From contig CM046876.1 of assembly GCA_025667525.1 (NCBI GenBank), forward strand, positions 78,463,235 to 78,527,234: a stretch of DNA of 64,000 nucleotides, read 5' to 3'. Of this stretch, positions 32,068 to 42,905 are shown piece by piece. The notes beneath the pieces were generated by a model, which did no database searches, had not been told where the DNA came from, and was given only the letters and a program-made list of their open reading frames with translations. The number at the start of each line of letters is the position of its first letter. Position 1 is the first letter of the stretch. The DNA comes from Glebionis coronaria. Lineage: Eukaryota; Streptophyta; Magnoliopsida; Asterales; Asteraceae. The translations under genes and the position numbers were made by a program.

Positions 32068-33416
32068 CTAAAGATGAACATGAATAGGAATTTGCTGAGA
32101 ATGTTGTTGAGTTGTGTCAGCAGTCGGAGAAGTGGTTGGAATATTTGGAGGCAATATGGTTGTGGTTGACGTAGATGGTGCAGAAGTTGATGCCATTGGT
32201 GTAGATGCAATCAGAGGTTCTTGAACTACCGTAGCAGGTGCAGCCGGGGCATTGTGAGGAACACCAAATGACGAAGGACCCTCCATATATTCATCATATA
32301 TTGGCCCAAATAAAACTTCCAAGTCACGTTCCGATGGTTGTAACGATGAGATTTCTGACGGTGCAAATTGAAGCGCGAGTCCTGAACTTACGTGTCCAGA
32401 AGTCTGACCTTGAAGCTCGGGATGTGAACTTCTATGCTGAGAGGCCATACCCGAGAGTTCATCAAAGGTAACGTTCATAGTCTCCATTACCTTTCTTGTC
32501 CTTCGATTATAAACCCTGTAAGCAAAAGTAGTTGAAGAATAACCAATGAAAAAGCCAATATCACCTTTAGGTTCAAGTTTACCGATATCTTCACGATCAT
32601 TCTTCAGATAACATAAAGCACCAAAGACATGTAAAAATGAAATATCCGGTTTTCTTCCATTAATGATCTCATAAGTCGTTTTGTTGAAGCGGGTGTGAAT
32701 AATCGAGCGGTTTTGAGTATAACATGCAGTTGCTATAGCATCAGCCCAAAGGAATAACGGTGCACTGGAGGAGAGAAGCATCGTCCGAGCAGCTTCAACT
32801 AACGTACGATTCCTCCGTTCCACAACTCCATTCTGCTCTGGAGTTCTTACAGCCGAATTTTGATGAGAAATCCCAACTTCGTTAAAATAAGCTTTCAATT
32901 TTTGATTGGTGAATTCTGTACCGTTATCCGTTCGTACAATGACAACAGGGGCTTGAAGTAGCACTGATGTTTTCTTCAGGAAATTAATAATTACATCAGG
33001 GGTTTCATCTTTTGAAGCAAGAAAATGAACCCATGTGTAACGAGAATAGTCATCCACAATGACAAGGACATACCGCTTTCCATTAATACTTTTGATTCTC
33101 ATTGGGCCACACAAATCCATATGTAGGAGATGTAACTTATTCGTTGAGTTGGGAACAGGTTTTGGTTTGTGAGGCTTCTTCTTACTTTTACCTTGCTCAC
33201 ATGAAGGACAAAGATGGTCTTTTGTGTATTTAAACTTTGGAAGACCGGTAACAAGATCATCTTTCGCAAGTTGGGTGACGGCATCGAAATTGAGATGAGA
33301 TAACCTTTGATTCCATAACCATGACTTTGTTGATGTAGCTCGGGCCATGAGACAAATTGGAGAAGCAGCAGACATTTGAAAAAGATCAATGGTGTAAAGG
33401 TTGGTGGTACGATTTC
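32068..33416 (-). pseudogene. Copia B integrase, N-terminus cut off by gypsy B
   Basis: From the gypsy B junction the frame continues with RTTNLYTIDLFQM and the zinc-binding region (WNQRLSHLNF, then CPSCEQGKSKK). The catalytic core follows with LLHMDLCGPM, VRTDNGTEF and EQNGVVERRNRT, supplying the Asp-Asp-Glu triad. The C-terminal part (HVFGALCYLKNDRED, IGYSSTTFAYRVYN) leads into a Ser/Thr/Pro-rich linker ending at TAG near 32068. The core looks undamaged; the break is the insertion itself. Confidence 0.82.
33412..33416 (+). repeat. Target site duplication of gypsy B, left copy (ATTTC)
   Basis: ATTTC immediately precedes the LTR at 33417 and recurs at 42522-42526. On the copia B coding strand the insertion falls in codons for Gly-Asn/Arg of the pre-integrase region. 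Confidence 0.9.
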
Positions 33417-33908
33417 TGATAGGTGTGTAAACACCCATCTTTTCTACCACTTAATTACAAGAATAACCGGACCTAAACGTGTATTTTATGTCGGAATTAT
33501 GCGTGGTTTGTGTTTTTGTTGTAATTTAGGATGAAATTATGAAAAGTGGAGAAAACACGGGAATTCACGGGCATTCACGGCTTTTATTGAAGAAAAAGAT
33601 GAAAGACGGAGTCGAGAAGTCAAGAGTGGAAAAAGAACGGAAGTCCAAGACCAATTCTGAAGATTTATCGAAGAAAAAGTCAAAAGACGGAAGTTTATCA
33701 AAATCCGAGAAACTCAAGTCTATTTTATTGAAGAAATTAAAGACGAGTTCAAAAGATATCCCGAGCCACAAGTCCTTAAAGTCCAAACTTAAAAGAAAGA
33801 TTAGAAGAAAAGGACTAATGACGCAATTAATGAAGATTAAATGAAGGAAGGACTTAATCTTGCAATTAACAAGAAATGAAGGAGGGGAGGAAGCTTCCTA
33901 ATCCTCCC

Positions 33909-33915
33909 CTATAAA
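33909..33915 (+). promoter_or_regulatory. TATA box of the gypsy B 5' LTR
   Basis: CTATAAATAG sits about 490 bp into the LTR, downstream of an AGGAGGGGAGGAAGC tract and its pyrimidine counterpart TCCTCCCC. Transcription would start shortly after, placing the TTCCG array in the RNA leader. The 3' LTR has the same box near 41204. Confidence 0.6.
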
Positions 33916-34370
33916 TAGTTTAGGCTTGTTAATTATTCATTTTGTTGGCTAACTTGACAAATTAGCTCTTCCACCTTTATTTTATGAACATTTAAATACT
34001 TGTCCATTTAATTACCTTGTCTTGCACCTTAATTACCATTTAATTCAAGTAAGTTTTTCTTTTTAATTCTTGTCAAGCTTTATCTTTATCTTGTTAATCT
34101 CATTCTTCCTTTCTTAATCTTTGTGTTGATTTGTTTATGTTCAAGTTCTTGATTTTGGTTGATTTATTTTAGTGGGTTTTGATTAATTTGATTAAGTTTT
34201 GTGAGTTTTATTGATTTGGATTGATTGTTTATGCTTTATATTTATCTATCTATTTGTTTGATTTAATCTTTTTGTTGATTTGGTTAAGTTTTGTCTAGAT
34301 CCGTGCTTATTCTTCTTCCCTTGTTCTTCGGACTTTTTGTTTCTGTTCTTCCCCAGTAAACGACTCCCAT

Positions 34371-34833
34371 TATTCCGAATCAAGGTGTTGAAGGGTTGTT
34401 TATGCGGAATCTTGGATTATTCCGTGTAGAGTTTATAGAAATCGCTTATTCGGAATAATATGTTATTCCGCATAGGAGTTTTTGTAGAATTTTCTATTCG
34501 GAATATTCATTATTCCGAATAGGACTGTTATTCCGCATAGAAGCTGAACTTTCCGAATAGACACCTTTTTCCGCATAGGAGGTTCTTTCCGAATAGGGGT
34601 GATTTTTCCGCATAGACTTGGCTTTCCGCATAGGAGGATTTTTCCGCATAGAAGATCTTTCCGAATAGGCTCTTTATTCCGAATAGGGACAGCTATTCCG
34701 AATAAGGGATTATTCCGCATAGGGTCTAATATTCCGAGTAAACAAACTTTCCGAATAGGGTAATCTTTCCGAATAGGTGACAGTTATTCCGATTAGCCTT
34801 TATTCCGAATAGGAGATTTATTCCGGATAGGGA
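34371..34833 (+). repeat. ATTCCGAATAGG motif array, gypsy B 5' LTR
   Basis: About 21 direct copies of a motif near WTTCCGMATAGG over 460 bp, spaced 15-35 bp, plus a few inverted copies (ATTCGGAAT) at the left end. Variants alternate A and C after TTCCG. Spacers differ, so this is a dispersed motif array rather than a simple satellite. Confidence 0.85.
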
Positions 34834-35228
34834 AATCTTAGTTTTTAGTTTTCTGCCTTTTCAGTTTAAGCTTTATTTTTCCCGCCTTTTTCCTTACTCG
34901 CACTTTAAGTTTATTTGCCTTAGTTTAAGTTTTAGTTTTAGTTGCGTTTTAAGTTTGCCTTAGTTAGATTTAAGTTTGCGTTATTTACTTTATTGCCCTT
35001 TAGTTTTAGTCTTGCTTTAAAATTCTTGCACTTTATTTTAATTAGACTTAGATTTATTTTAATTGCACCTTTACTTTTATTGTTCTGCACCTTTAATTTT
35101 CAAAACTACAACGACACATCTTTATTTCACCAAAGTTCAACTGAGTCACACATTAAACAACAAGTTTTTCAATTCGAAGAGACATACGTAAACGAACAAT
35201 TTTAACTGGTAAAAGCCGAGTTATCAAA

Positions 35229-35245
35229 TGGCGCCGCTGCCGGCT
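35229..35245 (+). promoter_or_regulatory. Primer binding site of gypsy B (tRNA-Asp type)
   Basis: TGGCGCCGCTGCCGG, two bases after the LTR end, matches the gypsy A site and complements tRNA-Asp with one mismatch over 15 bases before diverging. Confidence 0.8.
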
Positions 35246-35475
35246 CTTTTCGTAAAGATCAACAGTTTTTTGTGAAAGACACGTTGCTTTTTGGGATCCG
35301 TTCACTTGTGAGCGTTATTTTCTTGCATAAAAAATTTAAAAAATCATAAAAATTTAAAAAAATTCATAAAAACCATAAAAATTAAAAATATCAAAAATCC
35401 AAAAAGATTTTATCTTTCTTGTGTATATATATTGTCTTTGTGTTTGGTTTTGTTTTCTTTTGCATTTTCAGGTGT
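35246..35475 (+). other. Gypsy B leader with candidate 3' splice site
   Basis: A short AT-rich leader between primer binding site and gag. It ends in TTTTGCATTTTCAG (AG at 35470-35471), a good acceptor-like sequence four bases before the gag ATG. A weak donor-like GTAAAG occurs at 35252. The position mirrors gypsy A. Confidence 0.35.
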
Positions 35476-38400
35476 ATGCGTACTAGATCTTCTAATTATC
35501 AAGAGCCCGAGCCTCAAGAAGATTTAGATATGGCAGGTGTCAACAACAACAACATGCCACCGCACCTCAATAATAATAATAATAACAACAATGCTCTTCC
35601 ACAGCCCGATCTTCGGACCATGGAGGAACTTTGTCAACCAACAATGTTTGGACGAGGAGGACCGATTGCGCCGATGCAAATCAACTCTCCTGAGTTTTCG
35701 TTGAAGCACCACATGATTCAGCAAGTACAAACAAACCCATTTAGAGGATTGCCTGATGATGATGCCAACAAACACCTCGACAAGTTCATTACAATCACCC
35801 AAAGCATGAAGTTGCCTGGGGCCACAATGGATGTTCTCCGCCTACAACTCTTCCCGCATACTTTATCGCATCATGCCGAGAAATGGTTTGATCGTCTCCC
35901 GAAGAATTCTATTCACACTTGGGATGACATGACTCAACGCTTTCTTTCGCGCTACTTTCCACCATCCATGGTCACAAGCCTTCGCAATCAGATCAGCGGT
36001 TTCATGCAAGATCCCGATGAATCTCTTTTTGATGCATGGGAGAGATATAATGTCTTGATCGACCGTTGTCCAAACCACAACATGCTTCCGGTCACCTTGA
36101 TCGATACTTTCTACAACGGATTGACTTTTCGAGATCGTGATACGATCAATGCAGCCGCCGGTGGCACATTCATGAAAAGGAGACCCGAGGAGTGTAGAGA
36201 GTTAATAGAAAACATGACTACTCATCATAAGAACTGGGATTCCTCTGCTTCTTCTAGAAACAACACGAGAGTCAATGTTTCTTCTACCTCAGCAAACCCT
36301 GAGATGACCGAACTCACCCGCATGATGGCTGAAATGAGCAAAAGTATTACGCTTCTCGCTTCAAACCAACAACAACAACAAGTTAAAGCGGTTGCTAATC
36401 CTTGTGAAACATGTGGCGGTCCTCACTCATACACCGATTGTCCTTCGACACAAGGAAATCCGGAAAATGTGTATGCAGCTTACGGTAATTATTCACCGGA
36501 AAATTACCAAGCTAGACAACAAGGGGATAGAAATCTGCTGAGCTACCGTTCCAACAACTACCTTTCACCCGGTTTTTCTCCTCAAAACCAAAATCCCGCC
36601 AACAACTACAATAGAAGCAACCAAATCCCACCTCGTGCTTCTAACCCTTATCAACCACCCACCCAACAACACCCACCCATTAATCCCGATGTTGACACAA
36701 TCATGAGAACTCAAGGTGAGCAAATCAAGAATCTGCAGAGCCAAATAATCAATTTGAAAGGAGATATCTTGAAGCAAGGTAATGACATCCGAACCGAGGT
36801 TCGTGATAATCTTCAATCCTCCTTCATCACTCAAACAACTGAATTAAAGAATCTGCTGGCTAGTTTCTTGCCCGAAGCTCAACCTTCTTCTTTTTCGGGT
36901 TCTCTACCTTCCAACACCGTCACTAATACGCGAGCTAATGTGAGTGCTATAACTACGCGTAGTGGAATTACCATTGTCAATCCACCCGACTCACCACCAT
37001 CATCTACACCTCCTCCACCACCATGTATCCCTACTCCTCTTACACTTAGTGATAGTACACCATTACCGTCTCCGCCTCGTCATGACGATGTATCTCGGAA
37101 GGACCCTTCAACATCACAACCTTCACCACCTACACCTTCACCTAACCCTTATCAACCTAGAATCCCATACCCTTCTCGCATAGGCAAGACCAACGATCTA
37201 ACCAAGAATGATTGTCAAGTATCGAAATATGTGGATATGCTATCTAAAATGACCATCAACATTAGCCTTGTTGAAGCACTTTGCCACATGCCGAAATTTG
37301 TCAAAGCATTCAAGGAATTGCTTAGCAAGAAGGAGAAGCTGATTGAACTCGCCAACACACGATTAAATGAAAACTGCTCTGCAGTCCTTCTTAGAGAACT
37401 TCCGGAAAAGCTTGGAGATCCCGGTCGTTTTGTGTTGCCTTGCGTGTTCAACAAAACTGAAGAACTTACTACCCTTGCTGATCTCGGGGCTAGTATTAAC
37501 TTGATGCCACTAAGTGTTTGGAAAACACTATCATTGCCCGACCTCACTCCAACTAAGATGACTCTTGAACTTGCAAATCGCACTCTCGCTTACCCCGTTG
37601 GTATAGCCGAAGATGTGTTTCTTAAAGTTGGCACATTTACTTTTCCGGTTGACTTTGTCGTAGTTGATTATGAAATGGACCCTCGTATTCCTTTAATACT
37701 TGGTCGACCATTCTTGAGATCCGGACGTGCTTTAGTGGATGTAGCCGAAGGTGAGTTAATCTTAAGAGTCGGGAAAGATTCACAAGTTTTTACAATGGGG
37801 CAGCTTACAGGCAAATCCTTTGGAGGCCGAGAATCAGTGAATATGATAAATGTGCTCGACGACTTTACCGTCTATGACAATCCTCTATTCGAGTCTTCCA
37901 CTGATAATCCACTCTTTGAAGATAATGTGGATGATTCTCTCCCTACTTTGGACGCTTCTCCCATTTATGATTCTCAACCGGTCTTCGATGCTTATGATGA
38001 TGATTCTAGCTCAGATTCGGATGATTTTGATTGTACTTCTGAGTATCCCGAGCTGCCCACTTTTGATGATTTTGATGAGGCTGATACTCTTTCGAGCGAT
38101 TCTTCACATGATGAAGATCCTCCGTCATCACTCGATCCTACTTTGGACGATTATTCATTTGAGGAAGATTTCTCTGAATTTCTCAACACATACTTCCCTC
38201 ATGAGAGTGATGCTCCTCCTTTTGACTTTGAAGATTATCGCCTTGATCCTACTTTGGATTTGAAGAGCATTTTGTCAAAGGAGAAGAAACCGGTTGACAC
38301 CGAAATCCGTTGCACGTATGATTTAACACCTCTTTGTCCCACTTCTGAGGACGAGGTTGTGCTTCTTTGCGGATCTTCTTCACACTCGGCTGAGCCTGAG

Positions 38401-38676
38401 TGCTATTTTCCCTTGAAGGAAAAGGTGTTCGATCCCGGTATTGAAGTCTTTAAGCCATCTCAGTATCCACCTGATGAAATAAAAGGAAAAATCTTTGGAA
38501 CCATTGAAGACATGCTTACACCTCTTCCTACTTGCTGCCACCGTGCTCCATCACTGCTTAAGGGAACCTTGCCACTTCTCTTTTGGCTTGCCTTGTTCGC
38601 CTTAAGCTCCTGCTTATTGATGGATGAAAACTATGTCTTTGATCCTGGTGGATTTGTTTCATGCTACTTCTGTTGA
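35476..38676 (+). CDS. Gypsy B gag-protease polyprotein, intact
   Basis: About 1066 residues from the ATG at 35476 (MRTRSSNYQEPEPQ); the open frame extends upstream, but the MRTRS start is shared with gypsy A. In order: an Asn-rich N-terminus; a retrotransposon capsid domain at about residues 85-260 (NPFRGLPDDDANKHLDKF, LFPHTLSHHAEKWF, WDDMTQRFLSRYFPP); a CX2CX4HX4-type knuckle near residue 310 (CETCGGPHSYTDC, with Tyr after His); a coiled-coil segment near 415-450; a Pro-rich linker near 490-570; a retropepsin domain with LADLGASINLMP near 668 and ILGRPF near 740; a long Asp/Ser-rich acidic tail; and a short hydrophobic end. There is no internal stop. The product would build particles and cleave them, but no replication enzymes follow. 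Confidence 0.88.
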   Translation: MRTRSSNYQEPEPQEDLDMAGVNNNNMPPHLNNNNNNNNALPQPDLRTMEELCQPTMFGRGGPIAPMQINSPEFSLKHHMIQQVQTNPFRGLPDDDANKHLDKFITITQSMKLPGATMDVLRLQLFPHTLSHHAEKWFDRLPKNSIHTWDDMTQRFLSRYFPPSMVTSLRNQISGFMQDPDESLFDAWERYNVLIDRCPNHNMLPVTLIDTFYNGLTFRDRDTINAAAGGTFMKRRPEECRELIENMTTHHKNWDSSASSRNNTRVNVSSTSANPEMTELTRMMAEMSKSITLLASNQQQQQVKAVANPCETCGGPHSYTDCPSTQGNPENVYAAYGNYSPENYQARQQGDRNLLSYRSNNYLSPGFSPQNQNPANNYNRSNQIPPRASNPYQPPTQQHPPINPDVDTIMRTQGEQIKNLQSQIINLKGDILKQGNDIRTEVRDNLQSSFITQTTELKNLLASFLPEAQPSSFSGSLPSNTVTNTRANVSAITTRSGITIVNPPDSPPSSTPPPPPCIPTPLTLSDSTPLPSPPRHDDVSRKDPSTSQPSPPTPSPNPYQPRIPYPSRIGKTNDLTKNDCQVSKYVDMLSKMTINISLVEALCHMPKFVKAFKELLSKKEKLIELANTRLNENCSAVLLRELPEKLGDPGRFVLPCVFNKTEELTTLADLGASINLMPLSVWKTLSLPDLTPTKMTLELANRTLAYPVGIAEDVFLKVGTFTFPVDFVVVDYEMDPRIPLILGRPFLRSGRALVDVAEGELILRVGKDSQVFTMGQLTGKSFGGRESVNMINVLDDFTVYDNPLFESSTDNPLFEDNVDDSLPTLDASPIYDSQPVFDAYDDDSSSDSDDFDCTSEYPELPTFDDFDEADTLSSDSSHDEDPPSSLDPTLDDYSFEEDFSEFLNTYFPHESDAPPFDFEDYRLDPTLDLKSILSKEKKPVDTEIRCTYDLTPLCPTSEDEVVLLCGSSSHSAEPECYFPLKEKVFDPGIEVFKPSQYPPDEIKGKIFGTIEDMLTPLPTCCHRAPSLLKGTLPLLFWLALFALSSCLLMDENYVFDPGGFVSCYFC

Positions 38677-40702
38677 TGATCAAGGTCGAGTCAGGCTCAC
38701 GACTCGGTTAACAAAAACCAAGCGCTTCTTGGGAGGCAACCCATGCATCTATCTTTCCGCTTTCTTTACCATAAGTGTAGGGGGGGACCCTTTGGTTTGC
38801 TACTTCCTCTCCTCACTTCTTAATCAGGGATTCGAGCTTCAAACGATCCACTCTTGATGATTCCTGACGACCCGTGATTCCGTGTTCTACTTCTTCCCGG
38901 TTCTATCCTAAACTCTTTTCGATTCACTATTTTTATATTTTCTCAATATTAAAATAGGAATCTCTTTAGTTGTCTTTTCCTTAGCGAGATTTAAACAACG
39001 TGCACAATGTCCTAAGTGTAGGGGAGTTTACTCCCACATGCTTAAACATTGAGGACAATGTTTATCTTAAGTGTAGGGGGGACTTCTATCAAAGTTAAGT
39101 GGTCTTTTCCTTGTATTTGTCCTCATTTTAACCGGAAAATCAATTTTTCGACATTTTTCAAAAATTTTGATCTATTTTGGCCTATTAGTTTTTACCTTTG
39201 TATGGTTATTTTCTTTCTTTGCTAGAATAAATGTTTAATAAGTGGTTTTAATTTTCAAACGTTGTGAATCTTTTGACTTAATCCGAGTTTACTCTAGCTA
39301 GTATCCTTAACGTGTTTAAGTTAAGTTTTGCTAGGCTTTTATTTAGGGAGCTATAAAACGCGAAAGTCTTAACTCTCACGGGTTAAGAACAAGAACTTTT
39401 CGCAAGTTCCTATAATTGATCCTAGAGAGTCGTTTATCAAGGGAACTTTAAGATGCGATTTCTAAACTTGAAAGAGTCTAAGAATTTGCAAGATCCTATA
39501 GGCGACTCGAAAACCCAAAACTTTGATTTAATAGGCTAAGTATCCACGAGTCTCATTACTTGAGATTTTAAACTGTCGAGAACGAGAGATGATAGAGCCA
39601 ATTATAAGTCGGAATTCTTTCGTGAATTTATGTGAGTTAATTATGAGCCTATTCTCCCATCGCTTGCTAATAAATTTATCTGCTAATAAATAAGGTTGTA
39701 CGATTTGAAAAGTTACTTAGCTTCTAGCCCCAGATCGTTTAAAAGTTGCTCGGTAATGACGAGAGTTCATAGCCAAGGCATAACTTATGAAGCGGGGCGC
39801 GAAGATTGGCGAGTCCGAAAAGGCCCTAACAAGGCATGAGGGCTATGTTTTGTTGCTAAAGATCCAAAAGTGATGTGAAGAATCATTTATCGAAAATCAA
39901 TATGAAGGATCGAGACACACGACGAAAAGCAAAAACTCCCAAAAAGTCATGGAGAAGTGTATCCGAAAAGACCCTAACAAGGTATGAGGATAAATAGATC
40001 CAAGTCAATAAAGGAGGCGGATCGTTGTATATCAAAATCCAAGATAAAGATTGGAGAAAAATGAAGAAGTCGTGGTCCATATATGAAGAATCTCTCAAAA
40101 ATTCCAAGTGAAGAAATTCCATTTATGAAGAGAAGACCATTATTTCATGAACGTCTCTCAAGATTTGAAGTATGAAGTCGCTGCCAAATATCGGCCCGAG
40201 AAAGGTCTCAAATCGCGAACCAAGTTATGCCAAGATATGAACTTTTCGATATCCCGAGAAGCAGTTTTAAAAGATTTGGTCCTTTAGCTAACTATTGATT
40301 AAATCGTGCACCTTATTTTCAGACTAAATAATTATCGAAATAAGTCAAACAATGCATCTTCGTGATCATTCAAGACAAATAATAAAATATAAGAGATACC
40401 CATAGGAATAAGGGAGTCTAAGTGAATAATTGGCCCACATGAGTTCGTGTTAGTTTACTAACTTATAATAACAATGATCTCGTTTTTAAGCTTGGTTTAG
40501 AGAAAGTGAAAAGTTGAGGATGATGATTATTCATGACATTTTCAAAACCCAAGGTATGCTTTTAATTTCTTTGCTTTGCATTTTTATAATTTTCTATCTC
40601 TTTAATAAAGGCCAATGTGGATTGATTAAGATGAAAAGTGGAAACATGCTTTGTAACTAATGCATTGCATGAGGACATTGCAATGGTCAAGTGTAGGGGA
40701 TT
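38677..40702 (+). other. Gypsy B post-gag spacer with repeated polypurine-like motifs
   Basis: Non-coding. It contains AAGCGCTTCTTGGGAGGCAA near 38729, a sequence I associate with the region downstream of pol in Athila-type elements, so pol appears to have been removed between protease and this spacer. AAGTGTAGGGG occurs at 38773, 39014, 39068 and 40689, the last being the polypurine tract before the 3' LTR. The rest is AT-rich without domains. Confidence 0.65.
40689..40702 (+). promoter_or_regulatory. Gypsy B polypurine tract
   Basis: AAGTGTAGGGGATT directly precedes the 3' LTR start TGATAGG. Confidence 0.7.
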
Positions 40703-42521
40703 TGATAGGTGTGTAAACACCCATCTTTTCTACCACTTAATTACAAGAATAACCGGACCTAAACGTGTATTTTATGTCTTTTATGTCGGAATTATGCGTG
40801 GTTTGTGTTTTTGTTGTAATTTAGGATGAAATTATGAAAAGTGGAGAAAACACGGGAATTCACGGGCATTCACGGCTTTTATTGAAGAAAAAGATGAAAG
40901 ACGGAGTCGAGAAGTCAAGAGTGGAAAAAGAACGGAAGTCCAAGACCAATTCTGAAGATTTATCGAAGAAAAAGTCAAAAGACGGAAGTTTATCAAAATC
41001 CGAGAAACTCAAGTCTATTTTATTGAAGAAATTAAAGACGAGTTCAAAAGATATCCCGAGCCACAAGTCCTTAAAGTCCAAACTTAAAAGAAAGATTAGA
41101 AGAAAAGGACTAATGACGCAATTAATGAAGATTAAATGAAGGAAGGACTTAATCTTGCAATTAACAAGAAATGAAGGAGGGGAGGAAGCTTCCTAATCCT
41201 CCCCTATAAATAGTTTAGGCTTGTTAATTATTCATTTTGTTGGCTAACTTGACAAATTAGCTCTTCCACCTTTATTTTATGCACATTTAAATACTTGTCC
41301 ATTTAATTACCTTGTCTTGCACCTTAATTACCATTTAATTCAAGTAAGTTTTTCTTTTTAATTCTTGTCAAGCTTTATCTTTATCTTGTTAATCCCATTC
41401 TTCCTTTCTTAATCTTTGTGTTGATTTGTTTATGTTCAAGTTCTTGATTTTGGTTGATTTATTTTAGTGGGTTTTGATTAATTTGATTAAGTTTTGTGAG
41501 TTTTATTGATTTGGATTGATTGTTTATGCTTTATATTTATCTATCTATTTGTTTGATTTAATCTTTTTGTTGATTTGGTTAAGTTTTGTCTATATCCGTG
41601 CTTATTCTTCTTCCCTTGTTCTTCGGACTTTTTGTTTCTGTTCTTCCCCAGTAAACGACTCCCATTATTCCGAATCAAGGTGTTGAAGGGTTGTTTATGC
41701 GGAATCTTGGATTATTCCGTGTAGAGTTTATAGAAATCGCTTATTCGGAATAATATGTTATTCCGCATAGGAGTTTTTGTAGAATTTTCTATTCGGAATA
41801 TTCATTATTCCGAATAGGACTGTTATTCCGCATAGAAGCTGAACTTTCCGAATAGACACCTTTTTCCGCATAGGAGGTTCTTTCCGAATAGGGGTGATTT
41901 TTCCGCATAGACTTGGCTTTCCGCATAGGAGGATTTTTCCGCATAGAAGATCTTTCCGAATAGGCTCTTTATTCCGAATAGGGACAGCTATTCCGAATAA
42001 GGGATTATTCCGCATAGGGTCTAATATTCCGAGTAAACAAACTTTCCGAATAGGGTAATCTTTCCGAATAGGTGACAGTTATTCCGATTAGCCTTTATTC
42101 CGAATAGGAGATTTATTCCGGATAGGGAAATCTTAGTTTTTAGTTTTCTGCCTTTTCAGTTTAAGCTTTATTTTTCCTGCCTTTTTCCTTACTCGCACTT
42201 TAAGTTTATTTGCCTTAGTTTAAGTTTTAGTTTTAGTTGCGTTTTAAGTTTGCCTTAGTTAGATTTAAGTTTGCGTTATTTACTTTATTGCCCTTTAGTT
42301 TTAGTCTTGCTTTAAAATTCTTGCACTTTATTTTAATTAGACTTAGATTTATTTTAATTGCACCTTTACTTTTATTGTTCTGCACCTTTAATTTTCAAAA
42401 CTACAACGACACATCTTTATTTCACCAAAGTTCAACTGAGTCACACATTAAACAACAAGTTTTTCAATTCGAAGAGACATACGTAAACGAACAATTTTAA
42501 CTGGTAAAAGCCGAGTTATCA
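40703..42521 (+). repeat. Gypsy B 3' LTR
   Basis: 1819 bp, nearly identical to the 5' LTR. A tandem TTTTATGTC near 40769-40786 accounts for the 9 extra bases. Its motif array lies at about 41665-42125. Confidence 0.93.
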
Positions 42522-42526
42522 ATTTC
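42522..42526 (+). repeat. Target site duplication of gypsy B, right copy (ATTTC)
   Basis: Pairs with 33412-33416. Confidence 0.9.
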
Positions 42527-42905
42527 CTTTCAACAAAGCAATTCCTTCAAGATCTCTTACAAAACATGTATGACTTCTGAAAGCAACCTCCAAGTCCGAG
42601 TCACAAAATTGCCTAACCGAGAACAAATTATGTCCCAAGCCATCAACAAAAGATACTCTGGTGATGATTATATTTCCCCAATGAAGATCACCATAGCCTA
42701 GAATTGCCGCAACATGATCATTTCCAAATCGAACAGTTCCCATGAAACGCCATACAAAGTTTTTGAGAAGACTTCGATTCCCAGTCATATGTTTGGAACA
42801 GCCCGAGTCTACGCACCAGAGACAAATTTCAACAGCCTGCCAATGATAAGAGAAGAAAATATTTTGGCAACCGATGAAATAGGTTCCTGTAGGGTTAGAA
42901 GATAA
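42527..42905 (-). pseudogene. Copia B protease and start of the pre-integrase domain
   Basis: On the minus strand the protease motif CVDSGCSKHMTGN lies near 42778-42816, followed by VRFGNDHVAAILGYGD and the pre-integrase segment SVRQFCDSDLEVAFRS up to LLKGN at the gypsy B junction. The coding sequence resumes with RTTNLY at 33411. A stop at 42905 separates it from the upstream gag frame. Confidence 0.78.

Larger units (their letters stand above)
33417..35226 (+). repeat. Gypsy B 5' LTR
   Basis: 1810 bp from TGATAGGTGTG to GAGTTATCA. In order: a purine-rich stretch with an incidental Lys-rich frame, a TATA box (CCCTATAAATAG, 33909-33915), a pyrimidine-rich likely start region, the TTCCG array (34371-34833) and a T-rich 3' part. 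Confidence 0.93.
33417..42521 (+). mobile_element. Gypsy B, young non-autonomous Ty3/gypsy element with gag-protease only
   Basis: 9105 bp, with LTRs of 1810 and 1819 bp, TGATA...TATCA termini, a perfect 5-bp target duplication, a tRNA-Asp-type primer binding site and a polypurine tract. The interior has one long gag-protease frame and about 2 kb of post-pol-type spacer, but no reverse transcriptase, RNase H or integrase. By eye the LTRs differ by four substitutions (33987, 34100, 34298, 34883) and one 9-bp tandem duplication. It must have moved with enzymes from a complete relative. Confidence 0.92.

Noticed and set aside
33539..33844. Lys-rich 101-codon frame in both gypsy B LTRs (also at 40834-41139)
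   Set aside because: It lies upstream of the TATA box in a purine-rich tract, composition explains the Lys/Ser bias, and the equivalent region of the solo LTR is not open in the same frame.
37850..38263. 137-codon frame rich in Met, Leu and Ile inside the gypsy B gag-protease
   Set aside because: It is the out-of-frame shadow of the Asp/Ser-rich acidic tail of the real protein.
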